From contig CAKKRC010000091.1 in NCBI GenBank assembly GCA_919902495.1, forward strand, positions 1 through 34,036: a stretch of 34,036 bases of DNA, given 5' to 3'. Within the stretch, counting starts at the first letter, position 1. Each line of letters opens with the position of its first letter. The notes under the pieces are model-generated. The model searched no databases. It was not told the origin of the DNA and saw only the letters and a program-made list of their open reading frames with translations. Shown here one piece after another: positions 15,998 to 23,952 of the stretch. A program made the translations under genes and the position numbers. The stretch comes from Nitrospiria bacterium. Its GTDB lineage: Bacteria > Nitrospirota > UBA9217.

Positions 15998-16105
15998 GTG
16001 GAGCAACCTCCGTCAGGTATGTCTGGGATAGGGATCTGAGGATCGGAAACGCGGGGGACCGGTCTGGCACGCCCACCCCTTCCCGATCTCCCGGTTCGGC
16101 GGTAA

Positions 16106-16939
16106 TTACCGTACGTCGTAGTTCAGGGACTGGCGCTGGCCGTTCCGGAGCAGGTCGACGGAAATGCGCTTCTCGTCCTTGAGCCCCTGGTACAGCTGGA
16201 AGAACTTCCCGGGGTCGTCAACGTCCTGCGAGTTCACCCGCTGAACGACGTCGCCGTTCAGAAGTCCGATCTTCTCGTAGATACTGCCCGGAACGATCTC
16301 GCTGATGCGGAACCCCACGGTCTTTCCCGCTTCGATGTAGGGGAGGGCGCGGGCCTGCGTGAGCACCTGGTTCAGGTTCTCGGAGCTTGACGCGATCTCC
16401 CGCTGGTCCACCATGAACCTGCCGTCGCCGACCTTCCTGACGCCGCTGCCCGGCGCCGTCCGGGCGACGTTCACGATCTTCGTATCATCGACGATCTGGA
16501 TCTCGACGGTCGATCCATCGGTCCGCTTGAGCGTGACGCTGTCGCGCTTCACCTTCACGATCTGCGACCCGTCGGGAAGCTTCTGGTCGCGGCGATAGAA
16601 CGCCTGCTGGTTCGCGCTGTCGGCGAGCACGGCACCGGAGAAATACTCGCCCTCGATGGTGCCGATGAGCGTATACGCGGTGTAGGATTCCGCCATGGGC
16701 GCGCCGCCGGAGGGGCCTTTCCCATCGCCGAACAGTCCACGCTCAAGGATCGACGAGTAATCGGAGAGCTCCTTGCGCGGCTCGATGCCCGCCCGCTCCT
16801 GGTTGATCGGCGCCACGACCTTCGCGGTCGCGTCAAGGCTCCTGCCGATCATGGCATCCACAGTATCGGCGAGGAGATAGGCCGAGAGTGTGAGAAGCGC
16901 GATCAGGGCGAATGTGTATGGTTTGCTGCTTTCTTTCAC
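16106..16939 (-). CDS. gspC: type II secretion protein GspC
   Basis: 277 residues: a membrane anchor (about 8-26), the homology region HR domain (about 60-150, YTLIGTIEGEYFSGAVLAD...QIVKVKRDSVTLKRTDGS) and a C-terminal PDZ domain (about 195-277, FRISEIVPGSIYEKIGLLNGDVVQRVNSQDV). GspC couples the inner-membrane platform to the secretin and helps choose substrates. It starts with GTG 16939 and is the first core gene of the operon; gspD follows after 108 bp in which I see nothing else. A consensus promoter lies 150 bp upstream. Confidence 0.94.
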   Translation of the reverse strand: MKESSKPYTFALIALLTLSAYLLADTVDAMIGRSLDATAKVVAPINQERAGIEPRKELSDYSSILERGLFGDGKGPSGGAPMAESYTAYTLIGTIEGEYFSGAVLADSANQQAFYRRDQKLPDGSQIVKVKRDSVTLKRTDGSTVEIQIVDDTKIVNVARTAPGSGVRKVGDGRFMVDQREIASSSENLNQVLTQARALPYIEAGKTVGFRISEIVPGSIYEKIGLLNGDVVQRVNSQDVDDPGKFFQLYQGLKDEKRISVDLLRNGQRQSLNYDVR

Positions 16940-16959
16940 TTGAAAATGCCTTTCACCAA

Positions 16960-17005
16960 AGCTCCTCCACCTCGATGGGGGAGGAATTCAAAGGTGGGGG
17001 TGATG
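16960..17005. repeat. solo family C repeat in the gspC leader
   Basis: On the minus strand it reads CATCACCCCCACC, then TTCCTCCCCCATCGAGG, a degenerate version of the DUF559 element end. It can fold (CTCCACCTCG/CGATGGGGGAG) and lies within the untranslated leader of gspC. Confidence 0.6.
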
Positions 17006-17086
17006 ATCGAGAGACCAAAAAGCGTCTATTTTCATTACCCCTTGTGAACGCAGTTCATGGATGATGCATAACGTCAACCTGAAAAA

Positions 17087-17115
17087 ATTATACTCTCCTG
17101 CTCCTGCATTGTCAA
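17087..17115 (-). promoter_or_regulatory. consensus promoter of the gspC-N operon
   Basis: TTGACA (17115-17110), 17 bp spacer, TATAAT (17092-17087): both boxes match the sigma70 consensus exactly. The predicted leader is about 140 nt and contains the family C palindrome. Confidence 0.8.
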
Positions 17116-17190
17116 TGTTTTTGCCGTGGAACCTCTCGGAAAAGCTGGTTTTTCCGACTCCCCGGTGATGACGTCTCCGGTCCACTTGTG

Positions 17191-17838
17191 TCAGTCGTCT
17201 TCGATCGAACGCGGCCGGTTCCGTCTTCCTCCGCCGCCTTTCCTTCTCGCGCCCGGGTCCTGGACCTGAGCACCCTGCTGATTCGGATTCTGACGGTCCA
17301 TCCGGGAAGGCCGTCTGCCTGCCGCGTCCTGACCGATGCCCGCGGAAGGAACCTGTTCCGGCCGGATCCTGTCCGGGTTAGCGATCCGCGCCGGGGCTGG
17401 CTGGTCGACCGGTCGCGGCGAAGCGGACGGAGCGGCAGCGGCAGTACCCGCATGAGCGCTTCCGCCTCCGGAACCCGGCGTTGCGTAAAGCTCCGTCCTC
17501 GTGCCGTCCGGCCATTTCAGCACGATAGAGTCGCTCTGCACCTTCACGATCTGCGATTCATCCGGAAGCTTTTCATGCAGCCGGTAGAAGGCCTGGGGAT
17601 TCTTGGTGTCGTCGATCACCGCGCCGGTAAAGGGACCGCCTTCGATCGTGCCGACCAGCCGGAACGCCGACTGCCGCGACGCGTCGAGCTGCGCCCAGGC
17701 GTTCGATCTGCCGCCGAACAGCGGTCCGGCCAGCGCCGCGACGATGCCGGACAACGTGATCAGCAGTGAGACCAGGCCGCGGCCCTTGGCGGACCTGCCA
17801 GTTGTCTTCGTGTTCCCGTGAATATCGGCGGTCTTCAT
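17191..17838 (-). CDS. GspC-like HR-domain protein without PDZ
   Basis: 215 residues. A membrane segment lies at about 22-40. The HR-type domain that follows (FRLVGTIEGGPFTGAVIDD..., QAFYRLHEKLPDESQIVKVQ, SIVLKWPDGT) is nearly colinear with the HR domain of GspC in the adjacent operon. In place of the PDZ domain there is a 90-residue Pro/Gly/Arg-rich tail of low complexity. It is most likely a duplicated, reduced GspC; it could modulate the platform or be a relic. ATG 17838 is seven bases from a consensus -10 box, so the upstream frame to TTG 17874 is promoter, not protein. It is transcribed separately from gspC. Confidence 0.75.
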   Translation of the reverse strand: MKTADIHGNTKTTGRSAKGRGLVSLLITLSGIVAALAGPLFGGRSNAWAQLDASRQSAFRLVGTIEGGPFTGAVIDDTKNPQAFYRLHEKLPDESQIVKVQSDSIVLKWPDGTRTELYATPGSGGGSAHAGTAAAAPSASPRPVDQPAPARIANPDRIRPEQVPSAGIGQDAAGRRPSRMDRQNPNQQGAQVQDPGARRKGGGGRRNRPRSIEDD

Positions 17839-17845
17839 TGTGCTG

Positions 17846-17874
17846 ATTATACGGTTGGCACAACAGGTTGTCAA
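17846..17874 (-). promoter_or_regulatory. consensus promoter of the GspC paralogue, leaderless geometry
   Basis: TTGACA (17874-17869), 17 bp, TATAAT (17851-17846), then 7 nt to ATG 17838. Both boxes are perfect. No SD exists between the -10 box and the ATG. Confidence 0.8.
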
Positions 17875-18408
17875 TGAGAACGGCCATCATGTCCCCTTCC
17901 CGCGCGACCGCTCAGGATCCCGTCTCTCGCAGAGGCAACGAAATGGCGAACACACTCTGTGACACGGCCATGAGGACATTGGTTGAGTGTCATAGGCAGA
18001 TCGCTCCGATCACCGATGGTAAGGCTGGTCCCCGGTCACGATCGTAAAGGTCAGGCATTATTATATTCCGGTCTTATTGATGCAATTTTTCGTCTTTTTC
18101 CCTCTGCCATAGACGGTTAAATGATTGTATTATTACACCTATTTAATAATGGCAATAATAACTTTATTTGATAGCAGGTTCTTGAATTCTCTGCTATATT
18201 ATTATTCTACATCTCAGAGATCGTTTCCTCAAGCATTGCACTTCGAGATCGAACCCGTGTTCATTATAATTAGTTCATCAACCTGACCCTCAAGACTACC
18301 AGAAAGAGCAATGCAATCTATGCCGGTTCCGTATTATATTCAAACATTGCCAACCATAGAACGTCAAGCTCGGAACGAGCTAATTCCAAAAGTAGGAGGG
18401 TTATGCAA
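17875..18408. other. 534 bp AT-rich intergenic region
   Basis: There is no gene. The part from about 18050 to 18290 is much richer in A/T than the flanks. A TATAAT at 18265-18270 lacks a good -35 at 16-18 bp. A perfect AGCTCG-gaa-CGAGCT hairpin lies at 18367-18381, just upstream of the SD AGGAGG (18394-18399) of the lipoprotein gene. It could affect translation. No known riboswitch class was recognised. Confidence 0.4.
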
Positions 18409-20799
18409 ATGAAGAAAGCAGCAAGCATCATGGTCCTGGTAGTACTGGCAGCGACCCTGCTCACCGCATGCAGCGGCGACAACGGCGGCGGCGGCGCAGC
18501 GGTCAGCGGAACAGCAACGGTGCTCAGCCTTGCGGGCGGCGAAGGCACCGTCGGCTCCGGAGCAAACGGCGGAGCGTTCTATGTCTATCCCTTTGACAAC
18601 ACCTCGGTGAAGATCAGCCGTACGGGAAGCGTGGACACGACCGTCGACACCTCGTTCTTCGATAAGGTCATCTCGACGGCAACGTTCACGACCGGCGCGG
18701 TACCGCTGGATGTCACCACGAACTTGACGGTCTACACCTATCCGAGCGGGACGGCCGGTCTGACAGACGGTCAGTTCTACATGCATGCCGGCACGGATAG
18801 CATTTTCAAGTATGACGCGGCAGGCGACACGGAACTCGTTGTCACGGGCATCCATGTCCATCCCGGCGTGACTCTCACGCTCGGGCTTAACCTGGACGGG
18901 AACAACACCGGTCCGTTTGCGGGCAACTCAGGCTATGACATGGTACGATTCGTGCTGACCAACGGCATCTGGAACCAGGGAACCATCACGACCATGGACC
19001 TCGTGACGGGCAAGGACGATATCTTAAACCCGGGAATCAACACGGCGGACGGCACGTCGCTTGACAAGGGCAGCATGGATATCAGGATCGGCAGCAGCAA
19101 TTACCCACCCAATGACGGCATGGTCTTCCTGAATGACGGCGTGATCACCACCAGGGGCACGGACACTGCGCTCACGACCGGCGGCTTTGGCGGCCACATC
19201 GGATTCTGGGCCGATACGGCAGTCGTGAACCGGGGCACCATTGACTCCTCCGGCGGCAACGGCATGGACGGCGGCAGGTCGGGATCTTCAGCGTTGAAAG
19301 GAGGCTTTGGCCTCTGGAACACCGGGCCGGTCAATGCCAAGGGCGGCACCGGGACGAACGGCGAAGGCGGCCTGGGATATTTCATAAGCTTCGACACCGG
19401 CTCAAAGGTGGACGGCACCTATGTCTGGCAGTCCCTGCTGTATAATTCCGGCACGCTGAACTCGAGCGGCGGCGACGGCACGGGCGGCGGCGGACATGCT
19501 TCAGGCGCAACTCTGTATGCCGGCTTCGCAGGGAGGTATGCCTGCGGCGCTTTTGTGAACAGCGGCAGCCTCATCGGGAACGGCGGCAACGCCACGACGG
19601 CGGGATACGGCGGCGACGGAGCCAGCTATAGTGCGTATGGCTATCATGACCTACGCGCATACGGCTGCAACCTCCTGAATTCCGGCGCCATCGAGTTCAA
19701 GGGCGGCACGGGCAAAGGCGCCGGAACCAGCGGCGGCTCGGGCGGTGAACTGTATGTACAGACCGCTATGGCTTATGACCACTATGGCAATGTAGTGGCG
19801 CCGGGCAGCATCTACTTCGGCGGCAGCGTGCTCGCTGACGGCGGCGCCGGTGAATCGGGCGGCAGCGGCGGCTACGTGGAACTCGGGAACTACGTCTATC
19901 TTGGCATTTTCAATTGGAGCTGGGGCGACTATATCTATGCCACCAACAGCGGAAGCATTGAGGTGCTCGGCTACAGCACGGTCAACCTCAAGGGCGGCAA
20001 AGGCGCCATCGATGGCGGTATCGGCGGGACTGCGGAACTGTTCTGGGACATCTCGAATTACAATGACACCAACGTGGACGAAAACGGTAATGGCTTCATC
20101 GTGACGCCTTCGTCCATCTACAATGACACTGACTTCGACCTGGCTGGCGGACAGGGCATGGCCGGGAACGGCGGCACCGGCGGGACGTTCTATGCCGAGA
20201 TGAGCGGCGATTATCTCTTCTGGAACTGGTGGAAGCCCGGCGCCAAGAGCACGCTGCCCGCTCCGGGCAGCATTGAGAACCGCGGCAATATCTCCACAAA
20301 GGGCGGACAGGGAGCGCTGCAGGGCGGCAATGCCGGTTCGACCTATCGCGGCTACGCGGGTACCAATGTTTCGATCTATCTGCTCGCGTCCGGCAACATC
20401 ACCAATACCGGCGCCCTCAACGCCTCGGGCGGCCTGGCAACCGCTGCCACCGGCACCGGCGGCATCGGCAATACGGTCTACTTCGACGCGCTTGGGAACG
20501 TCCTGAACAGCGGAACCATCGCGGTGAGCGGCGGCAACGGCGCGGCAGCAGGCGGCGCTGCGGGCTGGCTTTACTTCTGGTCCGAAGCGGGAACGGACAT
20601 CAACACCGCAGCCATCACCGCGAATGGCGGCAATGCCAACGCCAGTCTGGGCGGTTCGATCGGCGGAAGCGGAGGATGGATCACTATTTACACATTGAAT
20701 GGCCCGATGATCGCAACCAGCACCGGCACATTGTCCGTGACCGGCGGGACAGGGGAAACCCCCGGAGGCATTGGTTACAGCTATGTCGGCTGGGATTAA
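18409..20799 (+). CDS. large Gly-rich repeat lipoprotein, probably beta-helical
   Basis: 796 residues. The N-terminus KKAASIMVLVVLAATLLTAC is a lipoprotein signal with the lipobox LTAC, giving a lipid-anchored Cys20 followed by Ser-Gly-Asp. From about residue 180 on, the chain is a series of degenerate units of the type N-(S/T)-G-x-(I/L)-x5-GG-x-G, such as NSGSLIGNGGN, NSGAIEFKGGTG, NRGNISTKGGQG, NTGALNASGG and NSGTIAVSGGNG. This suggests a parallel beta-helix on the cell surface. The start is the second ATG, nine bases after AGGAGG; the first (18403) is only three bases away. Function is not recognised. It neighbours the T2SS operon and could be a client, but that is inference. Confidence 0.85.
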   Translation: MKKAASIMVLVVLAATLLTACSGDNGGGGAAVSGTATVLSLAGGEGTVGSGANGGAFYVYPFDNTSVKISRTGSVDTTVDTSFFDKVISTATFTTGAVPLDVTTNLTVYTYPSGTAGLTDGQFYMHAGTDSIFKYDAAGDTELVVTGIHVHPGVTLTLGLNLDGNNTGPFAGNSGYDMVRFVLTNGIWNQGTITTMDLVTGKDDILNPGINTADGTSLDKGSMDIRIGSSNYPPNDGMVFLNDGVITTRGTDTALTTGGFGGHIGFWADTAVVNRGTIDSSGGNGMDGGRSGSSALKGGFGLWNTGPVNAKGGTGTNGEGGLGYFISFDTGSKVDGTYVWQSLLYNSGTLNSSGGDGTGGGGHASGATLYAGFAGRYACGAFVNSGSLIGNGGNATTAGYGGDGASYSAYGYHDLRAYGCNLLNSGAIEFKGGTGKGAGTSGGSGGELYVQTAMAYDHYGNVVAPGSIYFGGSVLADGGAGESGGSGGYVELGNYVYLGIFNWSWGDYIYATNSGSIEVLGYSTVNLKGGKGAIDGGIGGTAELFWDISNYNDTNVDENGNGFIVTPSSIYNDTDFDLAGGQGMAGNGGTGGTFYAEMSGDYLFWNWWKPGAKSTLPAPGSIENRGNISTKGGQGALQGGNAGSTYRGYAGTNVSIYLLASGNITNTGALNASGGLATAATGTGGIGNTVYFDALGNVLNSGTIAVSGGNGAAAGGAAGWLYFWSEAGTDINTAAITANGGNANASLGGSIGGSGGWITIYTLNGPMIATSTGTLSVTGGTGETPGGIGYSYVGWD

Positions 20800-20834
20800 C
20801 ACCGAACGCAGATAGACGTGGCAACATCAGCATC

Positions 20835-20865
20835 AGGAGGCGGGAGCGATCCCGCCTCCTTTTTT
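20835..20865 (+). terminator. Rho-independent terminator of the Gly-rich lipoprotein gene
   Basis: An 11 bp perfect stem AGGAGGCGGGA/TCCCGCCTCCT with a GCGA (GNRA) tetraloop, followed by six T. The opposite strand has no T-run, so it serves the plus strand only. Confidence 0.95.
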
Positions 20866-20921
20866 ATTCTCTCCGGCATCGGTAAGTTGAATAATACGTT
20901 TGGTGTGATTTGAAGACGATC

Positions 20922-21605
20922 TTATATTCCGAAGAAGGCGCGGTAGAACGCTTCCGCCCGTTTCCGATAGGGGCCGTAGATCTCCTGCGACCGCGTGTCG
21001 ATGAGTGGAAAGTCGATGCCCTTCTCGTTCCGAAGCCAGCCATGGACGATCGCCGGCGTCACCTCGATGTGGAACTGGAGGGCATAGACGCGGTCGGAAT
21101 AACGGAAGGCCTGGTTGGGATAGAGGCCGGAGGAAGCCAGGCGTACGGCTCCCTCGGGAAGGTCGAAGGTATCGCCGTGCCATTGGAAGACCTTGGCGGT
21201 GCGCGTGCCGGTGACGGCAAGCCCGGCCATGCAAGGGTCCGTCATGCCGTCGTCGGTCAGGTCCACATCGTACCAGCCGATCTCCTTAGCACCCCCGGGA
21301 TACACCCGGGCGCCCAGGGCATGGGCCAGCATCTGGGCGCCGAGACAGACACCGAGAACGTGCTTGCCCGCCTTGACGGCCTTCTCGATGAATTTGGCCT
21401 CGGCCCAAAGATAGGGAGTTCGGTCCATCTCATAGACCGCCATGGGGCCGCCCATGATGATGAGGTGCGTGTACGCGTCGATCGCAGGAAGGAACTGTCC
21501 TTGTTCGAGGTCGATGATGGTAAAGGAAGCCTTGGCCGCCGCCAGATGGTCCGCCATGGTGCCCGGGCCTTCGGAGGTCACGTTCTGGAGGATAAGGACG
21601 TTCAT
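20922..21605 (-). CDS. class I glutamine amidotransferase-like protein
   Basis: 227 residues with a GATase1 fold of the 'GMP synthase-like' stand-alone type. The nucleophile elbow is GVCLGAQ with Cys87, and the His/Glu pair is in FHIEV (His179, Glu181). The oxyanion region MGGPM is at 51-55. The triad is complete, so glutamine hydrolysis or a related hydrolase activity (such as gamma-glutamyl compounds) is possible; no synthetase partner is nearby. ATG 21605 follows AGGTG closely. It ends convergent to the lipoprotein gene. Confidence 0.85.
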   Translation of the reverse strand: MNVLILQNVTSEGPGTMADHLAAAKASFTIIDLEQGQFLPAIDAYTHLIIMGGPMAVYEMDRTPYLWAEAKFIEKAVKAGKHVLGVCLGAQMLAHALGARVYPGGAKEIGWYDVDLTDDGMTDPCMAGLAVTGTRTAKVFQWHGDTFDLPEGAVRLASSGLYPNQAFRYSDRVYALQFHIEVTPAIVHGWLRNEKGIDFPLIDTRSQEIYGPYRKRAEAFYRAFFGI

Positions 21606-21642
21606 CGTTCACCTGCGCGCAGCACCGGGATGACGGTCACGC

Positions 21643-22272
21643 TCAGGGATTAACCGTGAGCGTCGCGGGGGTTGCCGTCAGGCCTGTTGCCAGGTACGTT
21701 GCCGTGATGGTCACTGTTCCCGCAGAGACTGCGGTGGCAAGCCCATACGCTGGCGATACGTTGCTGATCACCGCGATAGCGGCACTGGATGAAGCCCAGG
21801 ATACCAGATGGGTCAGGGGCTTCGGATCGATGCTGGTAGTCGCTCCTGAGAAGAAAGCCGTTGCGGTAAATTGCGTCGAGGTCAATGTGCTGATGACCGC
21901 GCTTGCCGGGGCTATCGTGATGGGAGAGACGCTGAGCGTAACGCTGTAGGTGATCGACGGGTGGACGAAATCGATCGCCGTGATAACGGCCGTACCTTCC
22001 TTGTGCGCGGTGACCACTCCCGCAAAGCTTACGGTCGCGACCGAAGTGTCCGACGATTGCCACGACACCTGGGTCCACGATGTCAGGGCCTTCCCATCGG
22101 AGAAATGCGCTACGGCGAGTAGCTGCAGCGACGTATCCTTGGCAATGATCGGGTCCACCGGCGTCACGGTGATCGATGTGATGGTGTTCTGCTTGCCGCA
22201 GCCAGGGAGGCCCACGGCGGCGAGGGACAGCAGCGAAACGATGAGAGCGAGCGCGATCAAAGTGCGTTTCAT
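21643..22272 (-). CDS. lipoprotein with two BIG2 Ig-like domains
   Basis: 209 residues. The signal ends in the lipobox LPGC (Cys25). Two bacterial Ig-like group 2 domains follow: the first (about 31-118) carries VSWQSSDTSVATVSFAGVVTAHKEGTAVITA, the second (about 119-209) VSWASSSAAIAVISN...GTVTITATY. Such domains are surface adhesive or spacer modules; no catalytic part is present. A promoter with an ordinary leader of about 65 nt lies upstream. It is 37 bp upstream of the amidotransferase gene and may share a transcript with it. Confidence 0.85.
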   Translation of the reverse strand: MKRTLIALALIVSLLSLAAVGLPGCGKQNTITSITVTPVDPIIAKDTSLQLLAVAHFSDGKALTSWTQVSWQSSDTSVATVSFAGVVTAHKEGTAVITAIDFVHPSITYSVTLSVSPITIAPASAVISTLTSTQFTATAFFSGATTSIDPKPLTHLVSWASSSAAIAVISNVSPAYGLATAVSAGTVTITATYLATGLTATPATLTVNP

Positions 22273-22338
22273 AGATACGGTATCCTTGACTCCCGCTTTA
22301 GCGGCGCGGGGAAATTACATCCCTGTCCGAGCACGCCC

Positions 22339-22368
22339 AGTATACGATACTCACCGCGCTCTTGGCAA
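22339..22368 (-). promoter_or_regulatory. promoter of the BIG2 lipoprotein gene
   Basis: TTGCCA (22368-22363), 18 bp spacer, TATACT (22344-22339). The leader of about 65 nt contains AAGGA 11 bases before ATG 22272. Confidence 0.5.
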
Positions 22369-22404
22369 GAAAAAGTCGCCTGTCCGGCCGCGGCGCTGCT
22401 CCTC

Positions 22405-23442
22405 CTACGTCCCGGCGACGGCGGCGTCGTTGGCGTTCTTCAGCGCCACGAGCTGCTCCAGCTTCGTGATGGCGGCGGGCTCCCCCAGGATGATAAGGGT
22501 GTCCCGGGCATCGATGCGGGTCTTTGAATCGGGGTTGAAGACCATCTTGCCGCTGGCCTTCTTGACGCCCACGATAATGACGCCGGTCTGTTTGCGAAAT
22601 CCCGAGGAGAGCAGGTTCTCGCCCACGCAGTACGACGCCTCGGGAATGCAGATCTCCTCCATCTGGAGGTCGAAATGGTCGCGCCCCGTGGCGATCTCGA
22701 TGAAGTCCACCACGTTCGGCCGCAGGATGGCCTGGGCCATGCGGCTGCCCCCGATGTGGTACGGCGAGATCACCTTGTTGGCGCCGGCCCGCTTCAGTTT
22801 GACCTCGGACCCTTCTTCTCCGGCGCGGGCGAGGATGTAGAGGTCCGGATTCAGGCCGCGGGCGGTCAGGGTGATATACACGTTCTCGGTATCCGACGTC
22901 ACGACCGAGATAAGCCCCTTGGCGCGCTTGATGCCGGCCTTGAGCAGCGACTCGTCCTCGGTGGCGTTCCCCCGGAGATACAGGTAATTCTCCGCCTCGA
23001 GCTTTTCGATCACATCCTGCTTGCTCTCCACGACGACGAAGGGGATCGGCTTCGCGGCGAACTCCCTGCAGATAAGGGAACCGATCCTCCCGTACCCGCA
23101 GATGATGTAATGGCCCTGCATGGCTTCGATCTGTTTTTCCAACTTTACCCTCCCGAAATACCGCTGGAACTGGCCCTCGAACATCACCTGGGCGATCTTG
23201 CCCACCGTGTAGAACAGGACCGTCACGCCGAACACCACGAGCAGCATGGTGAACAGGCGGCCCGTCTGGCTCAACGGGTGCACTTCCATGAATCCCACCG
23301 TGCTGATGGTCGTCAGCGTCATGTACAAGGCGTCGAGGAACGGCCAGCCCTCGACGGACATGTACCCTGCCGTCCCCAGCAGGACCAGCAGAGACAATGC
23401 CAGGATCGCCTCCCTGAGCTGGCGGAGCGGATGAACGGTCAC
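22405..23442 (-). CDS. two-TM RCK (TrkA-type) potassium channel
   Basis: 345 residues. TM1 (about 12-30), pore helix and filter (36-53), TM2 (63-83), then an RCK-N domain with the nucleotide motif GYGRIG (116-121) and an RCK-C domain at the C-terminus. The architecture is that of MthK/GsuK-type ligand-gated K+ channels. The selectivity filter reads TVGFME (48-53) where TVGYGD or TVGFGE is usual: the second glycine is Met52. GTG 23442 is chosen because AGGGGGA precedes it by seven bases and it overlaps the stop of the upstream small gene (GTGA); a GTG at 23466 is the alternative. Confidence 0.9.
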   Translation of the reverse strand: MTVHPLRQLREAILALSLLVLLGTAGYMSVEGWPFLDALYMTLTTISTVGFMEVHPLSQTGRLFTMLLVVFGVTVLFYTVGKIAQVMFEGQFQRYFGRVKLEKQIEAMQGHYIICGYGRIGSLICREFAAKPIPFVVVESKQDVIEKLEAENYLYLRGNATEDESLLKAGIKRAKGLISVVTSDTENVYITLTARGLNPDLYILARAGEEGSEVKLKRAGANKVISPYHIGGSRMAQAILRPNVVDFIEIATGRDHFDLQMEEICIPEASYCVGENLLSSGFRKQTGVIIVGVKKASGKMVFNPDSKTRIDARDTLIILGEPAAITKLEQLVALKNANDAAVAGT

Positions 23443-23645
23443 GTGTCCGCTCCCCCTGCCGCGCACACGGGACCGCCCTTACCCTGGTCCGTGAAGAACA
23501 GGAACGCCATCACTGGGCGCCGTGATGCCTGCGTGCTGACGAACTGAATGCTGGCGAACGAGTACCCCCGTCCTGTCCACTCGTTCAGGATACATTCGAT
23601 CTCGACATCCGTGACGGTGCTTGTTTCCACGACCTTGTAGATCAT
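23439..23645 (-). CDS. small DUF4177-like protein
   Basis: 68 residues, starting IYKVVETS, with the later pattern [17 protein letters not shown] and [10 protein letters not shown]. This resembles DUF4177 proteins (short beta-alpha-beta with a Gly-Tyr/Trp 'GW' motif). Function is unknown. ATG 23645 is six bases downstream of a consensus -10 box and has no SD, so translation is probably leaderless. The stop overlaps the channel GTG, so the channel is translated by coupling. This links the small protein to channel expression. The frame upstream of 23645 is non-coding. Confidence 0.7.
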   Translation of the reverse strand: MIYKVVETSTVTDVEIECILNEWTGRGYSFASIQFVSTQASRRPVMAFLFFTDQGKGGPVCAAGGADT

Positions 23646-23651
23646 GGCGTT

Positions 23652-23680
23652 ATTATAGAGGATGCGTCGGTTTTTTTCAA
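23652..23680 (-). promoter_or_regulatory. promoter of the DUF4177/K-channel operon, leaderless geometry
   Basis: TTGAAA (23680-23675), 17 bp, TATAAT (23657-23652), then 6 nt to ATG 23645. Confidence 0.78.
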
Positions 23681-23765
23681 CACAGGAACCATTTAAGATC
23701 CCTACAGCAAACGGCATGGAGCTTCGATCCTCAAGGTTGAACTGATTCTTCTAATCGCTCGCTAA

Positions 23766-23850
23766 CCCCGCAGCAAACTGCGGGGAATGTGCTCGCTCCT
23801 GGATTTAAGCTCCCTGCGGCAAGCTATGGGGAATCCGCTCGCTCCTGGAT
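23766..23850. repeat. family I hairpin with 46 bp tandem duplication
   Basis: CCCCGCAG-CAAA-CTGCGGGG (23766-23785) is a perfect hairpin. The motif GGGGAAT..GCTCGCTCCTGG begins at 23782 and again at 23828, a 46 bp period. The second copy of the hairpin is degenerate. The 23646-23952 spacer holds no gene. Confidence 0.7.
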
Positions 23851-23883
23851 GCCGATAGGTCTTCGCGAAGCATCGGAGCGCGT

Positions 23884-23922
23884 AAAATAGAAAGGCACCC
23901 GGTCGGCCTCTGACCGGGCGCC
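23884..23922 (-). terminator. terminator of the DUF4124 gene
   Basis: On the minus strand: GGCGCCCGGTC - AGAGGCC - GACCGGGTGCC followed by TTTCTATTTT. It lies 31 bp past the stop at 23953. Confidence 0.8.
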
Positions 23923-23952
23923 TCCTGCATGACGCAAGGTGACCCTGCCGTT

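Noticed and set aside
14534-16039. Long open frame opposite gspD (501 codons)
   Set aside because: Shadow of the secretin gene; no recognisable protein features.
17855-17874. Sigma54-type site TGGCAC on the plus strand
   Set aside because: The GC element is not at the required distance, and the same bases belong to a perfect sigma70 promoter on the other strand.
17990-18060. Cyclic-di-GMP (GEMM) or other riboswitch upstream of the Gly-rich lipoprotein
   Set aside because: Some GGTAAGG/GGTCACG bits recall riboswitch cores, but the conserved blocks are not in the right order or spacing.
23646-23717. N-terminal extension of the DUF4177-like protein
   Set aside because: These codons overlap the -35 and -10 boxes and the DUF4177-like pattern begins at Met 23645.
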